Below, piece after piece: positions 7,485 to 14,192 of a stretch of 14,783 nt of DNA. The stretch lies in NCBI GenBank assembly GCA_910586845.1, contig CAJUJV010000004.1, positions 8,268-23,050 on the forward strand, read 5' to 3'. This stretch comes from an uncultured Hungatella sp. (GTDB lineage: Bacteria; Bacillota; Clostridia; Lachnospirales; Lachnospiraceae). The notes beneath the pieces were generated by a model, which did not search any database, was not told the origin of the DNA, and worked only from the letters and a program-made list of their open reading frames with translations. The first letter of the stretch is position 1, and each line of letters begins with the position of its first letter. A program made the translations under genes and the position numbers.

Positions 7485-8237
7485 TTACTGGATGGAAAAA
7501 TCTACGGATATCTGGGCTTCGATGCTCAGCTGTCCCGGTTCCATGACCATATCGGCTGCCATGACTCCGTTGTTGAGAGATCTGGCGGTAAAGGAGGTAT
7601 TGTCATATCTGGCAGCCTGGGAGGAGGAGTACTCCTGGATACGGACCACAGATCCCAGAGTGCATCCGCCGGCTTCCGCCATAACCTGGGCCTTCTGTCT
7701 GGCCGCATCGATGGCCTGGGTCAGAGCCTCCTGATAACATTCCTCATACTTGCTGGACAGGTAGCTGACGCTGTCGATGTTATTGATTCCCCGGTCCACA
7801 CAGTCGCCCAAAAGGACGGCGGCCTGGTCGATGGTGATATCAGACACGACGATGGTGGCCTGGGTCTCATAGCCCACGGGAGTGCGGCCGGAGCTGTAGT
7901 CGTAGATAGGATTCATGCCGTAATTGGAGACCTGGATAGAAGTATCGGAGAATCCGGAATCTTTTAAAAACTGGATTACCCGGTTCAGGTCCTCACTGTT
8001 CTTCTCCTGGCAGGCTTTGGCATCCTCCGCCTGAGTGGAGATGCCGAAACGGATCTGCGCCATATCCGGCACAACCTTCACGGCCTCGGAGCTGTTGACA
8101 GAGATCACGTTCTGTTCTTTTGTCTGAACCGTTATGACATCAGGAATGGCAGGCGTCTGCGGAGTGCTGCAGCCTGCTATGGCCAGTGCGCTGATGGAAA
8201 TCAGTGCGGCAGCGGGAAAAATCTGTGTTTTGTTCAT
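7485..8237 (-). CDS. SIMPL (DUF541) domain lipoprotein
   Basis: A 250-residue exported lipoprotein. Residues 1-22 form a signal peptide with a lysine near the N-terminus, a hydrophobic core, and the lipobox I-A-G-C ending in Cys23, so the mature protein should be anchored to the outer face of the membrane. A short Thr/Pro/Gln linker leads to a SIMPL/DUF541 domain (about 44-250) with the family pattern VNSSEAVKVVPDMAQIRFG, a GYETQATIVV strand at 122-131, and a helix ALTQAIDAARQKAQVMAEAGG at 171-191. The biochemical role of SIMPL proteins is poorly defined; E. coli YggE is linked to oxidative-stress tolerance. The ATG at 8237 is chosen because AAAGGGG lies about 10 bases upstream and the signal peptide starts properly; an upstream ATG at 8291 would spoil it. 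The gene stands alone, convergent with glf. A -10-like TATACT (minus strand, 8271-8276) has no clear -35. Confidence 0.88.
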   Translation of the reverse strand: MNKTQIFPAAALISISALAIAGCSTPQTPAIPDVITVQTKEQNVISVNSSEAVKVVPDMAQIRFGISTQAEDAKACQEKNSEDLNRVIQFLKDSGFSDTSIQVSNYGMNPIYDYSSGRTPVGYETQATIVVSDITIDQAAVLLGDCVDRGINNIDSVSYLSSKYEECYQEALTQAIDAARQKAQVMAEAGGCTLGSVVRIQEYSSSQAARYDNTSFTARSLNNGVMAADMVMEPGQLSIEAQISVDFSIQ

Positions 8238-8357
8238 ATGTAGTAAACCCCTTTTTGCGTTTTTTCTTTTAGTATACATGAAAATGGACAAAAATGTATT
8301 TCTTTTCTCTTAAATCTGCGAAAGAAAATGAGGAAAGTGTGAAGATCACAGGCTGCC

Positions 8358-8386
8358 TTGACGTTCCGGCCAAACTTTTATAGAAT
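8358..8386 (+). promoter_or_regulatory. Sigma-A-type promoter for the 8439-12793 operon
   Basis: TTGACG (8358-8363) and TAGAAT (8381-8386) lie exactly 17 bases apart, five of six matches to consensus at each box. The predicted start near 8393 leaves a leader of about 46 bases before the first gene, which has its own GGGAGG site. Confidence 0.75.
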
Positions 8387-8438
8387 GATATGAGACGGGT
8401 ATACTGTTAAAAAGTCTGAAAACGGGGAGGGACAGAGG

Positions 8439-8723
8439 ATGATTGATCTGTCAGGGATCATGGGAATACCGCTGCTGAAGAAAAGCCGTTTTACCGGCAG
8501 CAGCGGTCCTCTCAGATACGTGCTGGAAAAATCTGCTAGGGAGGGGGAGGAAGACCGTCTGGCGGCCACTTTCTGGATCGGAGAAAACTGTTCCGACGTG
8601 ACGCCTGATGAGGAGAAGACCACCAGATGGTTTTCCTTTGATGAAAAAGGACTAAAGGAAGCACAGGCATGGCTTAATGAACAGGGACATGCCCCGAAGC
8701 ATGGATCATTTAAGAAAGGATAA
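8439..8723 (+). CDS. Small protein of unknown function
   Basis: I do not recognise a named family. The 94-residue protein starts MIDLSGIMGIPLLKKSRFTG, has no signal peptide and no membrane segment, and looks soluble and mixed in charge. A short strand pair may form around RLAATFWIGENCSD (40-53), followed by FSFDEKGLKEAQAWLNEQ (65-82), which looks like an amphipathic helix. The frame is real: a good promoter lies upstream, GGGAGG sits 8 bases before the ATG, and the stop is 7 bases before the next start, so it leads the operon. Its place ahead of the DUF2156 and acetyltransferase genes suggests a linked role, but nothing in the sequence says which. No frame break or odd composition is seen. 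Confidence 0.75.
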   Translation: MIDLSGIMGIPLLKKSRFTGSSGPLRYVLEKSAREGEEDRLAATFWIGENCSDVTPDEEKTTRWFSFDEKGLKEAQAWLNEQGHAPKHGSFKKG

Positions 8724-8730
8724 CCAGGTT

Positions 8731-9651
8731 ATGAATCTGAATTTCAGGCCGGTGGAGGCGAAAGATATCGATGCATTGGAACCGTATTTTGGCCTTCGGC
8801 CCAATAAAACATGTGACAGCGTGATGCTGGACAGTTTTCTGTGGAAAAATTATTATCATGTAAGAATCGCCGTAAGAGACGATAAAGCTGTCTTATGGCT
8901 CATGAATCTGGACGGACAGCACTATACGGCCATGCCGGCCTGTCCGGAAGAAGATCTGGCTCATTATTTTTATGAGACCGTCCGCTACTTTAATGAGGAA
9001 TTAAAAGAACCTCTGAGGATCTATCTGGCTGATGAAGAGGCGGTGCAGGCCCTGAACCTGGATCCGGAAAAATATGAGGTCACGGAACAGGAGGACTTAA
9101 AGGACTATCTGTATGACGGCGAGGCGCTGAGATCCCTGTCAGGCAAGAAACTGCACAAAAAGAAAAATCATCTGAACGCATTTAAAAAAGAGTATGAAGG
9201 CCGGTACGAGTACCGCCGCCTCTGCTGTTCGGACCGCCAGGATGTGTGGCAGTTCCTGGATCTGTGGAGAGAACAGAAGGGAGACGACGTGGAGGAACAT
9301 CTGGATTATGAGGTGGAGGGCATCCACGAGATCCTGAAAAACTGTTACAGCATCAATGTCCACATGGGCGGCGTCTACATCGACGGGAACCTGGAGGCAT
9401 TTACCATAGGAAGCTACAACGTCCGGGAGAAGATGGCGATTATCCATATCGAGAAAGCCAACCCGGAGATAAGGGGATTGTACCAGTTTATCAATCAGCA
9501 GTTTCTGATCAATGAGTTTCCGGATGCAGTCCTGGTGAACAGGGAAGATGATCTGGGCCTGGAAGGCCTGCGGAAGGCGAAGATGAGCTATAATCCTGTG
9601 GGATTTGCCAGAAAATACAGGGTGATCCAGAGACAGGCAGGGGTGATGTGA
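8731..9651 (+). CDS. DUF2156 domain protein (LPG synthase C-terminal-like, GNAT fold)
   Basis: The 306-residue protein fits the DUF2156 family, related to the C-terminal catalytic domain of phosphatidylglycerol lysyltransferase (MprF) and built of tandem GNAT-like folds. Family-like stretches are NFRPVEAKDIDALEPYF at 4-20, KKLHKKKNHLNAFKKEY at 139-155, the strand pair GGVYIDGNLEAFTIGSYN at 213-230, IHIEKANPEIRGLYQFIN at 238-255, and VNREDDLGLEGLRKAKMSYNP at 269-289. There is no membrane part, so unlike MprF it is cytosolic; whether it transfers aminoacyl or other acyl groups is unknown. I start at 8731 because the protein then begins as relatives do and AGAAAGGA lies about 10 bases upstream; an ATG at 8677 would overlap the previous gene. 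Its stop directly abuts the next start, which suggests coupled translation with the Eis-like gene. Confidence 0.85.
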   Translation: MNLNFRPVEAKDIDALEPYFGLRPNKTCDSVMLDSFLWKNYYHVRIAVRDDKAVLWLMNLDGQHYTAMPACPEEDLAHYFYETVRYFNEELKEPLRIYLADEEAVQALNLDPEKYEVTEQEDLKDYLYDGEALRSLSGKKLHKKKNHLNAFKKEYEGRYEYRRLCCSDRQDVWQFLDLWREQKGDDVEEHLDYEVEGIHEILKNCYSINVHMGGVYIDGNLEAFTIGSYNVREKMAIIHIEKANPEIRGLYQFINQQFLINEFPDAVLVNREDDLGLEGLRKAKMSYNPVGFARKYRVIQRQAGVM

Positions 9652-10794
9652 ATGATGGAGGGACAGGGAGCTTCCCTTCGCATCCGGTATCTGGAGCAGG
9701 ATGAGAAAAGGAAGACCATGGATCTGTGGAGAGAGGCGTTTCCGGAGGACTCCGAAAGCTTTCTGGCATATTATTATGAGGAAAAGACCAGGGACAACCG
9801 GATCCTGGTGCTGGAGGAGGAGGATGGGGGCGGTTTCCGCATCGTGTCCATGGTCCACAGAAATCCTTACAGGCTGCAGACAGGGAAGGGCCGGATCCTC
9901 AGCGACTATATCGTGGCCGTGGCTACGGCCGGGGACCGGAGGCATAGGGGTTATATGAAGATGCTGCTGACCAGGATGATGGAGGACATGCACCGGGAAG
10001 GGATGCCGTTCTGCTACCTGATGCCTGCCGACCGGCGGATCTATGAACCCTTCGGCTTTGCCTTTATCTATGATCAGGAGCACTGGAAACTGACAGAGGA
10101 AGCCAAAGAGAAACTGAGGAAAAAAATAGCCGGGGAAGAAGACGCGGACACGGCCGGAGCCTGGATGGACCAGTGGCTGGCAGACAGGTATCAGGTGTTT
10201 GCGGTGAGAGAAGGATCCTATACGAAACGTCTTCTCAAGGAGCTGGAGAGCGAGAAAGGCCGAATGGAATTTCTATTCCTTCCGGAGACGGGCCGGGGTA
10301 CAGGAGAACCGGCGGGGATCCGCTGCGTGTGGGGGGACGGGAAGCAGGAGCAGAGGATGCTTATGTGCGGTCCGGAATACCGGGAAGAGGAGAAGAGCCC
10401 TTCCCCCGCCATCATGGCCAGGATCATTGATGTAAAAAGGTGTCTGGAAATGGTCCGTCTGAAGAAAGACAGTTCGGCGGAGGCTATGGAGATCCTCATC
10501 CATGTGAAGGACAGGGTGTGCCCGTGGAATCAGGGAAGGTTTCTCTGGAAGCTGGACCGGCAGGGGTCCGCAGCCGTGAAGCTGGATGAGATCCGGCCGG
10601 GGGAACGGGAAGACGGGACAAGCCGGGAAAGGGCAGGCAGCCCGGAACACAGGACAGACATGGAAATCCGTCAGCTGACCCAGTGGATCTTCGGCTATGA
10701 AGATTTGCCGGAAAGGACTGGGGGAGAAAAGAGTGACCCATGGCAGCAGGATATCCAGGTATGGAAAGGCGTTTTCCTGGATGAGGCAGTGTGA
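9652..10794 (+). CDS. Eis-like GNAT family N-acetyltransferase
   Basis: A 380-residue cytosolic protein with a GNAT acetyl-CoA-binding domain in the first 150 residues. The core strand and pyrophosphate loop are YIVAVATAGDRRHRGYMKMLL at 86-106, with RRHRGYM standing for the Q/R-x-x-G-x-G/A motif. They are followed by the PFCYLMPADRRIYEPFGF segment (119-136) typical of Eis and its relatives, which end the first domain with a tyrosine and a Phe-Gly-Phe/Tyr. The remaining length fits the second GNAT-like and sterol-carrier-like domains of Eis proteins. Family members acetylate protein lysines or amino groups of small molecules; the substrate here is unknown. The stretch about 317-341, rich in Arg, Glu and Gly, looks like a loose insert. 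The ATG follows the DUF2156 stop with no gap; AGGGGTG nearby could serve as its binding site. A second ATG follows at 9655. Next is a sirtuin gene. Confidence 0.85.
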   Translation: MMEGQGASLRIRYLEQDEKRKTMDLWREAFPEDSESFLAYYYEEKTRDNRILVLEEEDGGGFRIVSMVHRNPYRLQTGKGRILSDYIVAVATAGDRRHRGYMKMLLTRMMEDMHREGMPFCYLMPADRRIYEPFGFAFIYDQEHWKLTEEAKEKLRKKIAGEEDADTAGAWMDQWLADRYQVFAVREGSYTKRLLKELESEKGRMEFLFLPETGRGTGEPAGIRCVWGDGKQEQRMLMCGPEYREEEKSPSPAIMARIIDVKRCLEMVRLKKDSSAEAMEILIHVKDRVCPWNQGRFLWKLDRQGSAAVKLDEIRPGEREDGTSRERAGSPEHRTDMEIRQLTQWIFGYEDLPERTGGEKSDPWQQDIQVWKGVFLDEAV

Positions 10795-10874
10795 CAGGCC
10801 CGGCGAAAGAACAAAAGAAACAGGTATGTCAGGCAGAGGAAAAGCCGGACAGCAGGTTAAGAGGAGGGATCAGA

Positions 10875-11591
10875 ATGAATGAGAGAGAAACCTTGAGGCA
10901 GTGGATAAAAGGCAGTGACAACATTGTCTTTTTCGGCGGAGCCGGAGTATCCACGGAGAGCGGCATCCCGGACTTCAGAAGCCAGGACGGGCTGTACCAT
11001 CAGGAATATCAATATCCTCCTGAGATGATCGTCAGCCACAGTTTTTATAAGAGGCAGCCGGAAGAGTTTTTCCGCTTCTATAAAAACAAGATGATCGTAA
11101 CGGATGCCAGGCCCAATGCAGCCCACAGAGCTCTGGCAAAACTGGAAGAACAGGGCAGACTGAAGGCCGTGATCACCCAGAATATCGACGGCCTTCACCA
11201 GATGGCAGGAAGCCGGGAGGTGCTGGAACTCCACGGTTCCATCCATCGGAATTACTGTGAGCGCTGCGGTAAATTTTACGGAGTGGAAGACGTGATCCGG
11301 GCAAACGGAGTGCCCCGATGCAGCTGCGGAGGCACTGTCAAGCCCGATGTGGTGCTGTATGAGGAAGGGCTGGATCAGCGGCTTTTGCAGAGGGCAGTCA
11401 ATTACATCCGGAATGCAGACGTGCTGATCATCGGAGGAACCTCGCTGGCAGTCTACCCGGCAGCAGGACTTATCGATTATTATGAGGGCAGCAAGCTGGT
11501 GCTTATCAACAAATCAGACACAGCCAGAGACGCTCACGCGGATCTGGTGATCCATGAACCCATCGGAGAAGTATTTTCCGATTATATCTAA
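10875..11591 (+). CDS. Sir2-family NAD-dependent protein deacylase (sirtuin)
   Basis: Sirtuins remove acyl groups from lysines using NAD, giving nicotinamide and O-acyl-ADP-ribose. The 238-residue length is typical of bacterial sirtuins. The NAD-binding motif GAGVSTESGIPDFRS spans 22-36, TQNIDGLHQMAGS is at 101-113, the catalytic His120 is in ELHGS, and Cys128, Cys131, Cys149 and Cys151 form the zinc site (CxxC ... CxC). KPDVVLYEE at 156-164 and GGTSLAVYPAAG at 187-198 complete the fold. All expected key residues are seen. The start at 10875 has AGGAGGG 6 bases upstream; a longer frame from 10791 would add 28 residues that match nothing in sirtuins. The 80-base gap after the acetyltransferase gene shows no terminator, so it is probably read in the same operon. 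Symbols cobB, srtN and npdA are used for relatives, but none is certain here. Confidence 0.94.
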   Translation: MNERETLRQWIKGSDNIVFFGGAGVSTESGIPDFRSQDGLYHQEYQYPPEMIVSHSFYKRQPEEFFRFYKNKMIVTDARPNAAHRALAKLEEQGRLKAVITQNIDGLHQMAGSREVLELHGSIHRNYCERCGKFYGVEDVIRANGVPRCSCGGTVKPDVVLYEEGLDQRLLQRAVNYIRNADVLIIGGTSLAVYPAAGLIDYYEGSKLVLINKSDTARDAHADLVIHEPIGEVFSDYI

Positions 11592-11607
11592 TAAGGAGGA
11601 AGGCAGT

Positions 11608-12618
11608 ATGTACAAGGCAGCAGATAATCGGTATGAACAGATGAGTTATGAGAGGTGCGGCAGGAGCGGACTGAAACTTCCCAGAGTATCTCTGGGCCTG
11701 TGGCAGAATTTTGGTCTGGAAAAGAGTCTGGAGGAACAGAAAGAGGTGATCTTCTGTGCCTTTGACCACGGAATCACCCATTTTGACCTGGCCAACAATT
11801 ACGGCTCCCCGGCCGTGGGTCTGGCGGAAGAGAATTTCGGAAAGATATTACATACGGAGATGGAGGGCTACAGAGATGAGATGATCATCTCCACCAAAGC
11901 AGGCTTTGACATGTGGCCGGGCCCCTATGGAAACTGGGGCTCCAGAAAATATCTTATGGCCAGTCTGGACCAGAGCTTAAAACGCATGGGACTGGAGTAT
12001 GTGGACATCTTCTATCACCACAGACCCGATCCGGAGACTCCTCTGGAAGAGACCATGGGAGCCCTCAGCGATATCGTCCGGCAGGGCAAGGCACTGTATG
12101 TGGGAATCTCCAATTATCAGGAGCCGGAAGCCAGAAAGGCTATGGAGATCCTGAAGAACAACGGCACTCCCTGTCTGATCCATCAGCCCAGATACAACAT
12201 GCTGGACCGCTGGGTGGAGGACGGCCTCTTAGAAGCGCTGGAGGAAGCCGGAGCAGGGTGTATCGCTTACAGCCCTCTGGCTCAGGGAGCGCTGACGGAC
12301 CGCTATCTTAAGGGAATCCCCCAGGGGTCCAGGGCATCCAGGGGAGCAACCTCTATCCAGGAGCGGTATCTGTCTCCCGAGAAGCTGGAAATGATCGGAA
12401 AGCTGAATGAGATCGCCCTGAGCAGGGGTCAAAGCCTTGCTCAGATGGCTCTTCTGTGGATCCTGCGGAAGCCTCAGATCACTTCCGTCCTTGTGGGGGC
12501 CAGCAGCAGCGGGCAGCTGAAAAACAGTATGGCCAGTCTCCAGGGACCGGCGTTTACTGCGGAAGAACTGGAAGCCATAGACAATATCCTGAAAAAGGAG
12601 TGGCAGGATGTTATTTGA
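11608..12618 (+). CDS. Aldo/keto reductase, L-glyceraldehyde 3-phosphate reductase type (YghZ-like)
   Basis: A 336-residue NADPH-type aldo/keto reductase with a TIM-barrel fold. It resembles the YghZ/MgrA group, which reduces L-glyceraldehyde 3-phosphate and detoxifies methylglyoxal, and the potassium-channel beta subunits. Group-specific stretches are LGLWQNFG at 29-36, FDLANNYG at 59-66, STKAGFDMWPGPYGNWGSRK at 95-114, and YVDIFYHHRPDPETPLEETM at 131-150. The catalytic tetrad is Asp60, Tyr65, Lys97 and a His at 137/138. SPLAQGALTDRYL at 222-234 and VLVGASSSGQLKNS at 294-307 are the cofactor phosphate-binding segments. The ATG at 11608 has AAGGAGG 8 bases upstream. It follows the sirtuin by 16 bases, and its last 11 bases overlap the DUF951 gene, so it belongs to the same operon. 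The physiological substrate in this organism is not shown by the sequence. Confidence 0.93.
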   Translation: MYKAADNRYEQMSYERCGRSGLKLPRVSLGLWQNFGLEKSLEEQKEVIFCAFDHGITHFDLANNYGSPAVGLAEENFGKILHTEMEGYRDEMIISTKAGFDMWPGPYGNWGSRKYLMASLDQSLKRMGLEYVDIFYHHRPDPETPLEETMGALSDIVRQGKALYVGISNYQEPEARKAMEILKNNGTPCLIHQPRYNMLDRWVEDGLLEALEEAGAGCIAYSPLAQGALTDRYLKGIPQGSRASRGATSIQERYLSPEKLEMIGKLNEIALSRGQSLAQMALLWILRKPQITSVLVGASSSGQLKNSMASLQGPAFTAEELEAIDNILKKEWQDVI

Positions 12619-12793
12619 ACCAGGCGATATCGTAAAATTAAAAAAGCCCCATCCCTGCGGAAGCCAGGAATGGGAGGTGCTGCGGGTGGGAGCCGATTTC
12701 AGGCTCAGATGTCTGGGCTGCGACCATCAGATTATGGTGGAGCGGAAACTGGTGGAAAAGAACTGCAGAGGGATCAGAAAGCCGGGGGGCTGA
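12608..12793 (+). CDS. DUF951 domain protein
   Basis: A 61-residue protein matching DUF951, a small family of Firmicutes of unknown role. The family pattern is clear: GDIVKLKKPHPCGSQEWEVL at 6-25, RVGADFRLRCLGCDHQIMVERK at 26-47, and Cys17, Cys35 and Cys38, where the CxxC and first cysteine might bind zinc. The C-terminal ten residues are basic and variable. The start overlaps the aldo/keto reductase end by 11 bases in another frame, and AAGGAG sits 7 bases upstream inside that gene. In other Firmicutes the family often lies close to the rpsF-ssb-rpsR locus, which is true here with degV between them. Confidence 0.9.
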   Translation: MLFEPGDIVKLKKPHPCGSQEWEVLRVGADFRLRCLGCDHQIMVERKLVEKNCRGIRKPGG

Positions 12794-12804
12794 TCCCCTC
12801 CGGC
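12770..12804. terminator. Possible hairpin(s) between DUF951 gene and degV
   Basis: Two alternative stems overlap here. GGGATCAG (12770-12777) pairs perfectly with CTGATCCC (12790-12797). GCCGG plus GGGG (12781-12789) pairs with CCCC, a bulged T, and CCGGC (12795-12804). Both genes converge on this site and end within 15 bases of it. Neither strand has a proper T-tract after the stem (only CTTTCT on the minus strand), so termination is plausible but not proven. Confidence 0.4.
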
Positions 12805-12805
12805 C

Positions 12806-13639
12806 CTACCGCTCGATATACTGGATAGCCACACATCTGGGCCCGCCCTGGGCCACAAAGACCGCGCTCAGTTCCAGGATCTGGACTTCCAGTTCTGCAA
12901 AGGCTTTCTCAAACATGGCTTTGATCTTCTGCGCATCCTCGGGAGCATGGGCGTGGGAGATGTACAGGATGTGCCGGCGGTCCAGGTTCTTATCTTTCAG
13001 ATACTGGATAATACTGTCCGCCGCCATGGCCATGGTTCTCTTGATGCCGAATTTGTCCAGACGCTTTCCATCCTTTGTCAGTTTCATGATCGGTTTCAGT
13101 TTCAGCACGGAGCCGGTGGCTGCTGCCAGAGGAGTCAGCCGTCCGCCTCTTTTCAGGAAAGAGAAGTCCTGGGGGATCAGAAACGATTCCGTCCTGCCGG
13201 CAGCCTGCTCCAGCCAGGCCAGAATCTGGTCCGCGGAACATCCCTGATCCTTCATCTCCTGGGCCTTCTGGACCATGTAACGGTGGGGGCCGCAGAGAGT
13301 GCGGCTGTTGAATACGGAGATGCGTTTTTTCTCCCCGGCCATCTCTCTGGCACTGCAGGCCGTCTGATAAGTTCCGGACAGACCGTCTGCCATGGAGATA
13401 TTGATGATGTCAGAACCAGAATGAGATTCAAAGGCATCGATCACATCGCCCAGGGGCGGCTGGGAAGAACGGGGGATAAGTCCCTGCTCGATTTTTTCAT
13501 AATAGTCATCCATATCCAGAAGAAGATCCCTCTCGTGGATGTCCCCGATGCTGATACACAGGGGAACCGCGTCAAATCCCAGCGACCGGGCTTCTTCAGG
13601 CGTATAAAGAGAAGAAGAATCCGTAATAATCTGTACCAT
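12806..13639 (-). CDS. DegV family (FakB-like) fatty-acid-binding protein
   Basis: DegV proteins bind a fatty acid in a two-domain fold; the FakB members present it to the kinase FakA for use in phospholipid synthesis. The 277-residue length is normal. Seen motifs are TDSSSLYT at 6-13, the SQPP segment at 59-62, MADGLSGTYQTA at 83-94 (the FakB serine loop region), and FLKRGGRLTP at 161-170. The final segment usually reads G-x-H-x-G-P-G, and here it is VFVAQGGPR at 260-268, so a His that contacts the lipid head in FakB is replaced by Gln264. That could mean a different ligand or no phosphotransfer role. The ATG at 13637-13639 is chosen because GGAGG lies 7 bases upstream; an ATG six bases earlier is too close to that site. 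FakA is not in the window. The gene is monocistronic and divergent from rpsF. Confidence 0.92.
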   Translation of the reverse strand: MVQIITDSSSLYTPEEARSLGFDAVPLCISIGDIHERDLLLDMDDYYEKIEQGLIPRSSQPPLGDVIDAFESHSGSDIINISMADGLSGTYQTACSAREMAGEKKRISVFNSRTLCGPHRYMVQKAQEMKDQGCSADQILAWLEQAAGRTESFLIPQDFSFLKRGGRLTPLAAATGSVLKLKPIMKLTKDGKRLDKFGIKRTMAMAADSIIQYLKDKNLDRRHILYISHAHAPEDAQKIKAMFEKAFAELEVQILELSAVFVAQGGPRCVAIQYIER

Positions 13640-13698
13640 ACTCATACCTCCAGCTATCCAATACAATATATAGTTTTGAAAACCATCTTATGAAGTTT

Positions 13699-13727
13699 AA
13701 TTTACCCCATGTCGGGCATGTCGTCAA
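13699..13727 (-). promoter_or_regulatory. Candidate degV promoter
   Basis: On the minus strand TTGACG (13722-13727) and TAAATT (13699-13704) are 17 bases apart; the -35 is good, the -10 only fair (four of six). A leader of about 53 bases would precede degV. The TGTCG repeats entered separately overlap this promoter. Confidence 0.5.
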
Positions 13728-13739
13728 GTATAATCGACA
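13710..13739. repeat. TGTCG/CGACA repeat cluster in the degV-rpsF intergenic region, possible operator
   Basis: CATGTCG occurs twice as a direct repeat (13708-13714 and 13717-13723, 9-base period), and the reverse complement CGACA follows at 13735-13739. The second direct repeat and the CGACA form an inverted pair around the AT-rich core holding TATAAT (13729-13734). The cluster covers the candidate degV -35 and spacer. Binding by a regulator is inference. Confidence 0.35.
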
Positions 13740-13779
13740 AATTCCAACAAAGTTCTTATTTTTATACATGAAAAAACCC

Positions 13780-13808
13780 TTGATTTTCCAGACTTTATCT
13801 GCTAAAAT
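13780..13808 (+). promoter_or_regulatory. Promoter for the rpsF-ssb-rpsR operon
   Basis: TTGATT (13780-13785) and TAAAAT (13803-13808) are separated by 17 bases, and a TGC triplet just before the -10 gives an extended -10. Transcription would start near 13815, giving a leader of about 68 bases that contains the hairpin at 13834-13856. Confidence 0.72.
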
Positions 13809-13833
13809 AATAGTCCGTGACACATTAATCCTT

Positions 13834-13856
13834 GCTCCCGAACTGAAAGCGGGGGC
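13834..13856 (+). promoter_or_regulatory. Leader hairpin upstream of rpsF, candidate S6:S18 autoregulatory element
   Basis: GCTCCCG (13834-13840) pairs with CGGGGGC (13850-13856) with one G-U pair and a 9-base loop (AACTGAAAG). It lies between the promoter and the ribosome binding site of rpsF. A conserved RNA motif that binds the S6:S18 complex is known in rpsF leaders of many bacteria and carries an exposed CCG. The position fits, but I cannot confirm the consensus by eye, so the function is inference. Confidence 0.45.
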
Positions 13857-13882
13857 CAGAGACCATAAGGAGGTAAGAAACT

Positions 13883-14170
13883 ATGAACAAATATGAATTA
13901 GCTGTTGTTCTTAGCGCAAAACTCGAAGATGAAGAGAGAGCCGCAGCCCTGGAGAAGGTAAAAGGATACATTACCCGTTTCGGCGGCACAGTGACCAATG
14001 TTGATGAATGGGGTAAGAAGAGACTTGCTTACGAGATTCAGAAGATGAAAGAGGGCTTTTACTACTTTATCCAGTTCGAGTCTGATTCCGTATGTCCTAA
14101 CGAAGTGGAAGCACACGTTCGGATCATGGAGCCGGTTATCAGATATTTGTGTGTAAAACAGGAAGCGTAA
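13883..14170 (+). CDS. rpsF: 30S ribosomal protein S6
   Basis: S6 binds with S18 to the platform of the 30S subunit. The 95-residue length is normal for Firmicutes. It starts MNKYELAVVLSAKLEDEER, with the central FGGTVTNVDEWGKKRLAYEI segment (33-52) and the KMKEGFYYFIQFES strand (54-67) typical of S6, and ends in PVIRYLCVKQEA without the acidic tail seen in enterobacteria. AAGGAGGT lies 8 bases before the ATG. It is the first gene of the operon, with ssb 22 bases downstream. Confidence 0.97.
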   Translation: MNKYELAVVLSAKLEDEERAAALEKVKGYITRFGGTVTNVDEWGKKRLAYEIQKMKEGFYYFIQFESDSVCPNEVEAHVRIMEPVIRYLCVKQEA

Positions 14171-14192
14171 TCGATAAAGAAAGAGTGATCGT

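Noticed and set aside
7434..7967. 177-codon plus-strand frame running through the terminator into the SIMPL gene
   Set aside because: It crosses a strong terminator and is antisense to the lipoprotein gene.
9139..10083. 314-codon minus-strand frame across the DUF2156 and Eis-like genes
   Set aside because: It spans two real, coupled genes in the opposite direction and shows no family motif; long antisense frames are expected from biased codon use here.
12947..13693. 248-codon plus-strand frame opposite degV
   Set aside because: Antisense shadow of a conserved DegV gene without its own binding site.
13729..13734. TATAAT as a plus-strand promoter for rpsF
   Set aside because: The hexamer is perfect but no -35 box stands 16-18 bases upstream; the pair at 13780/13803 is better and closer.
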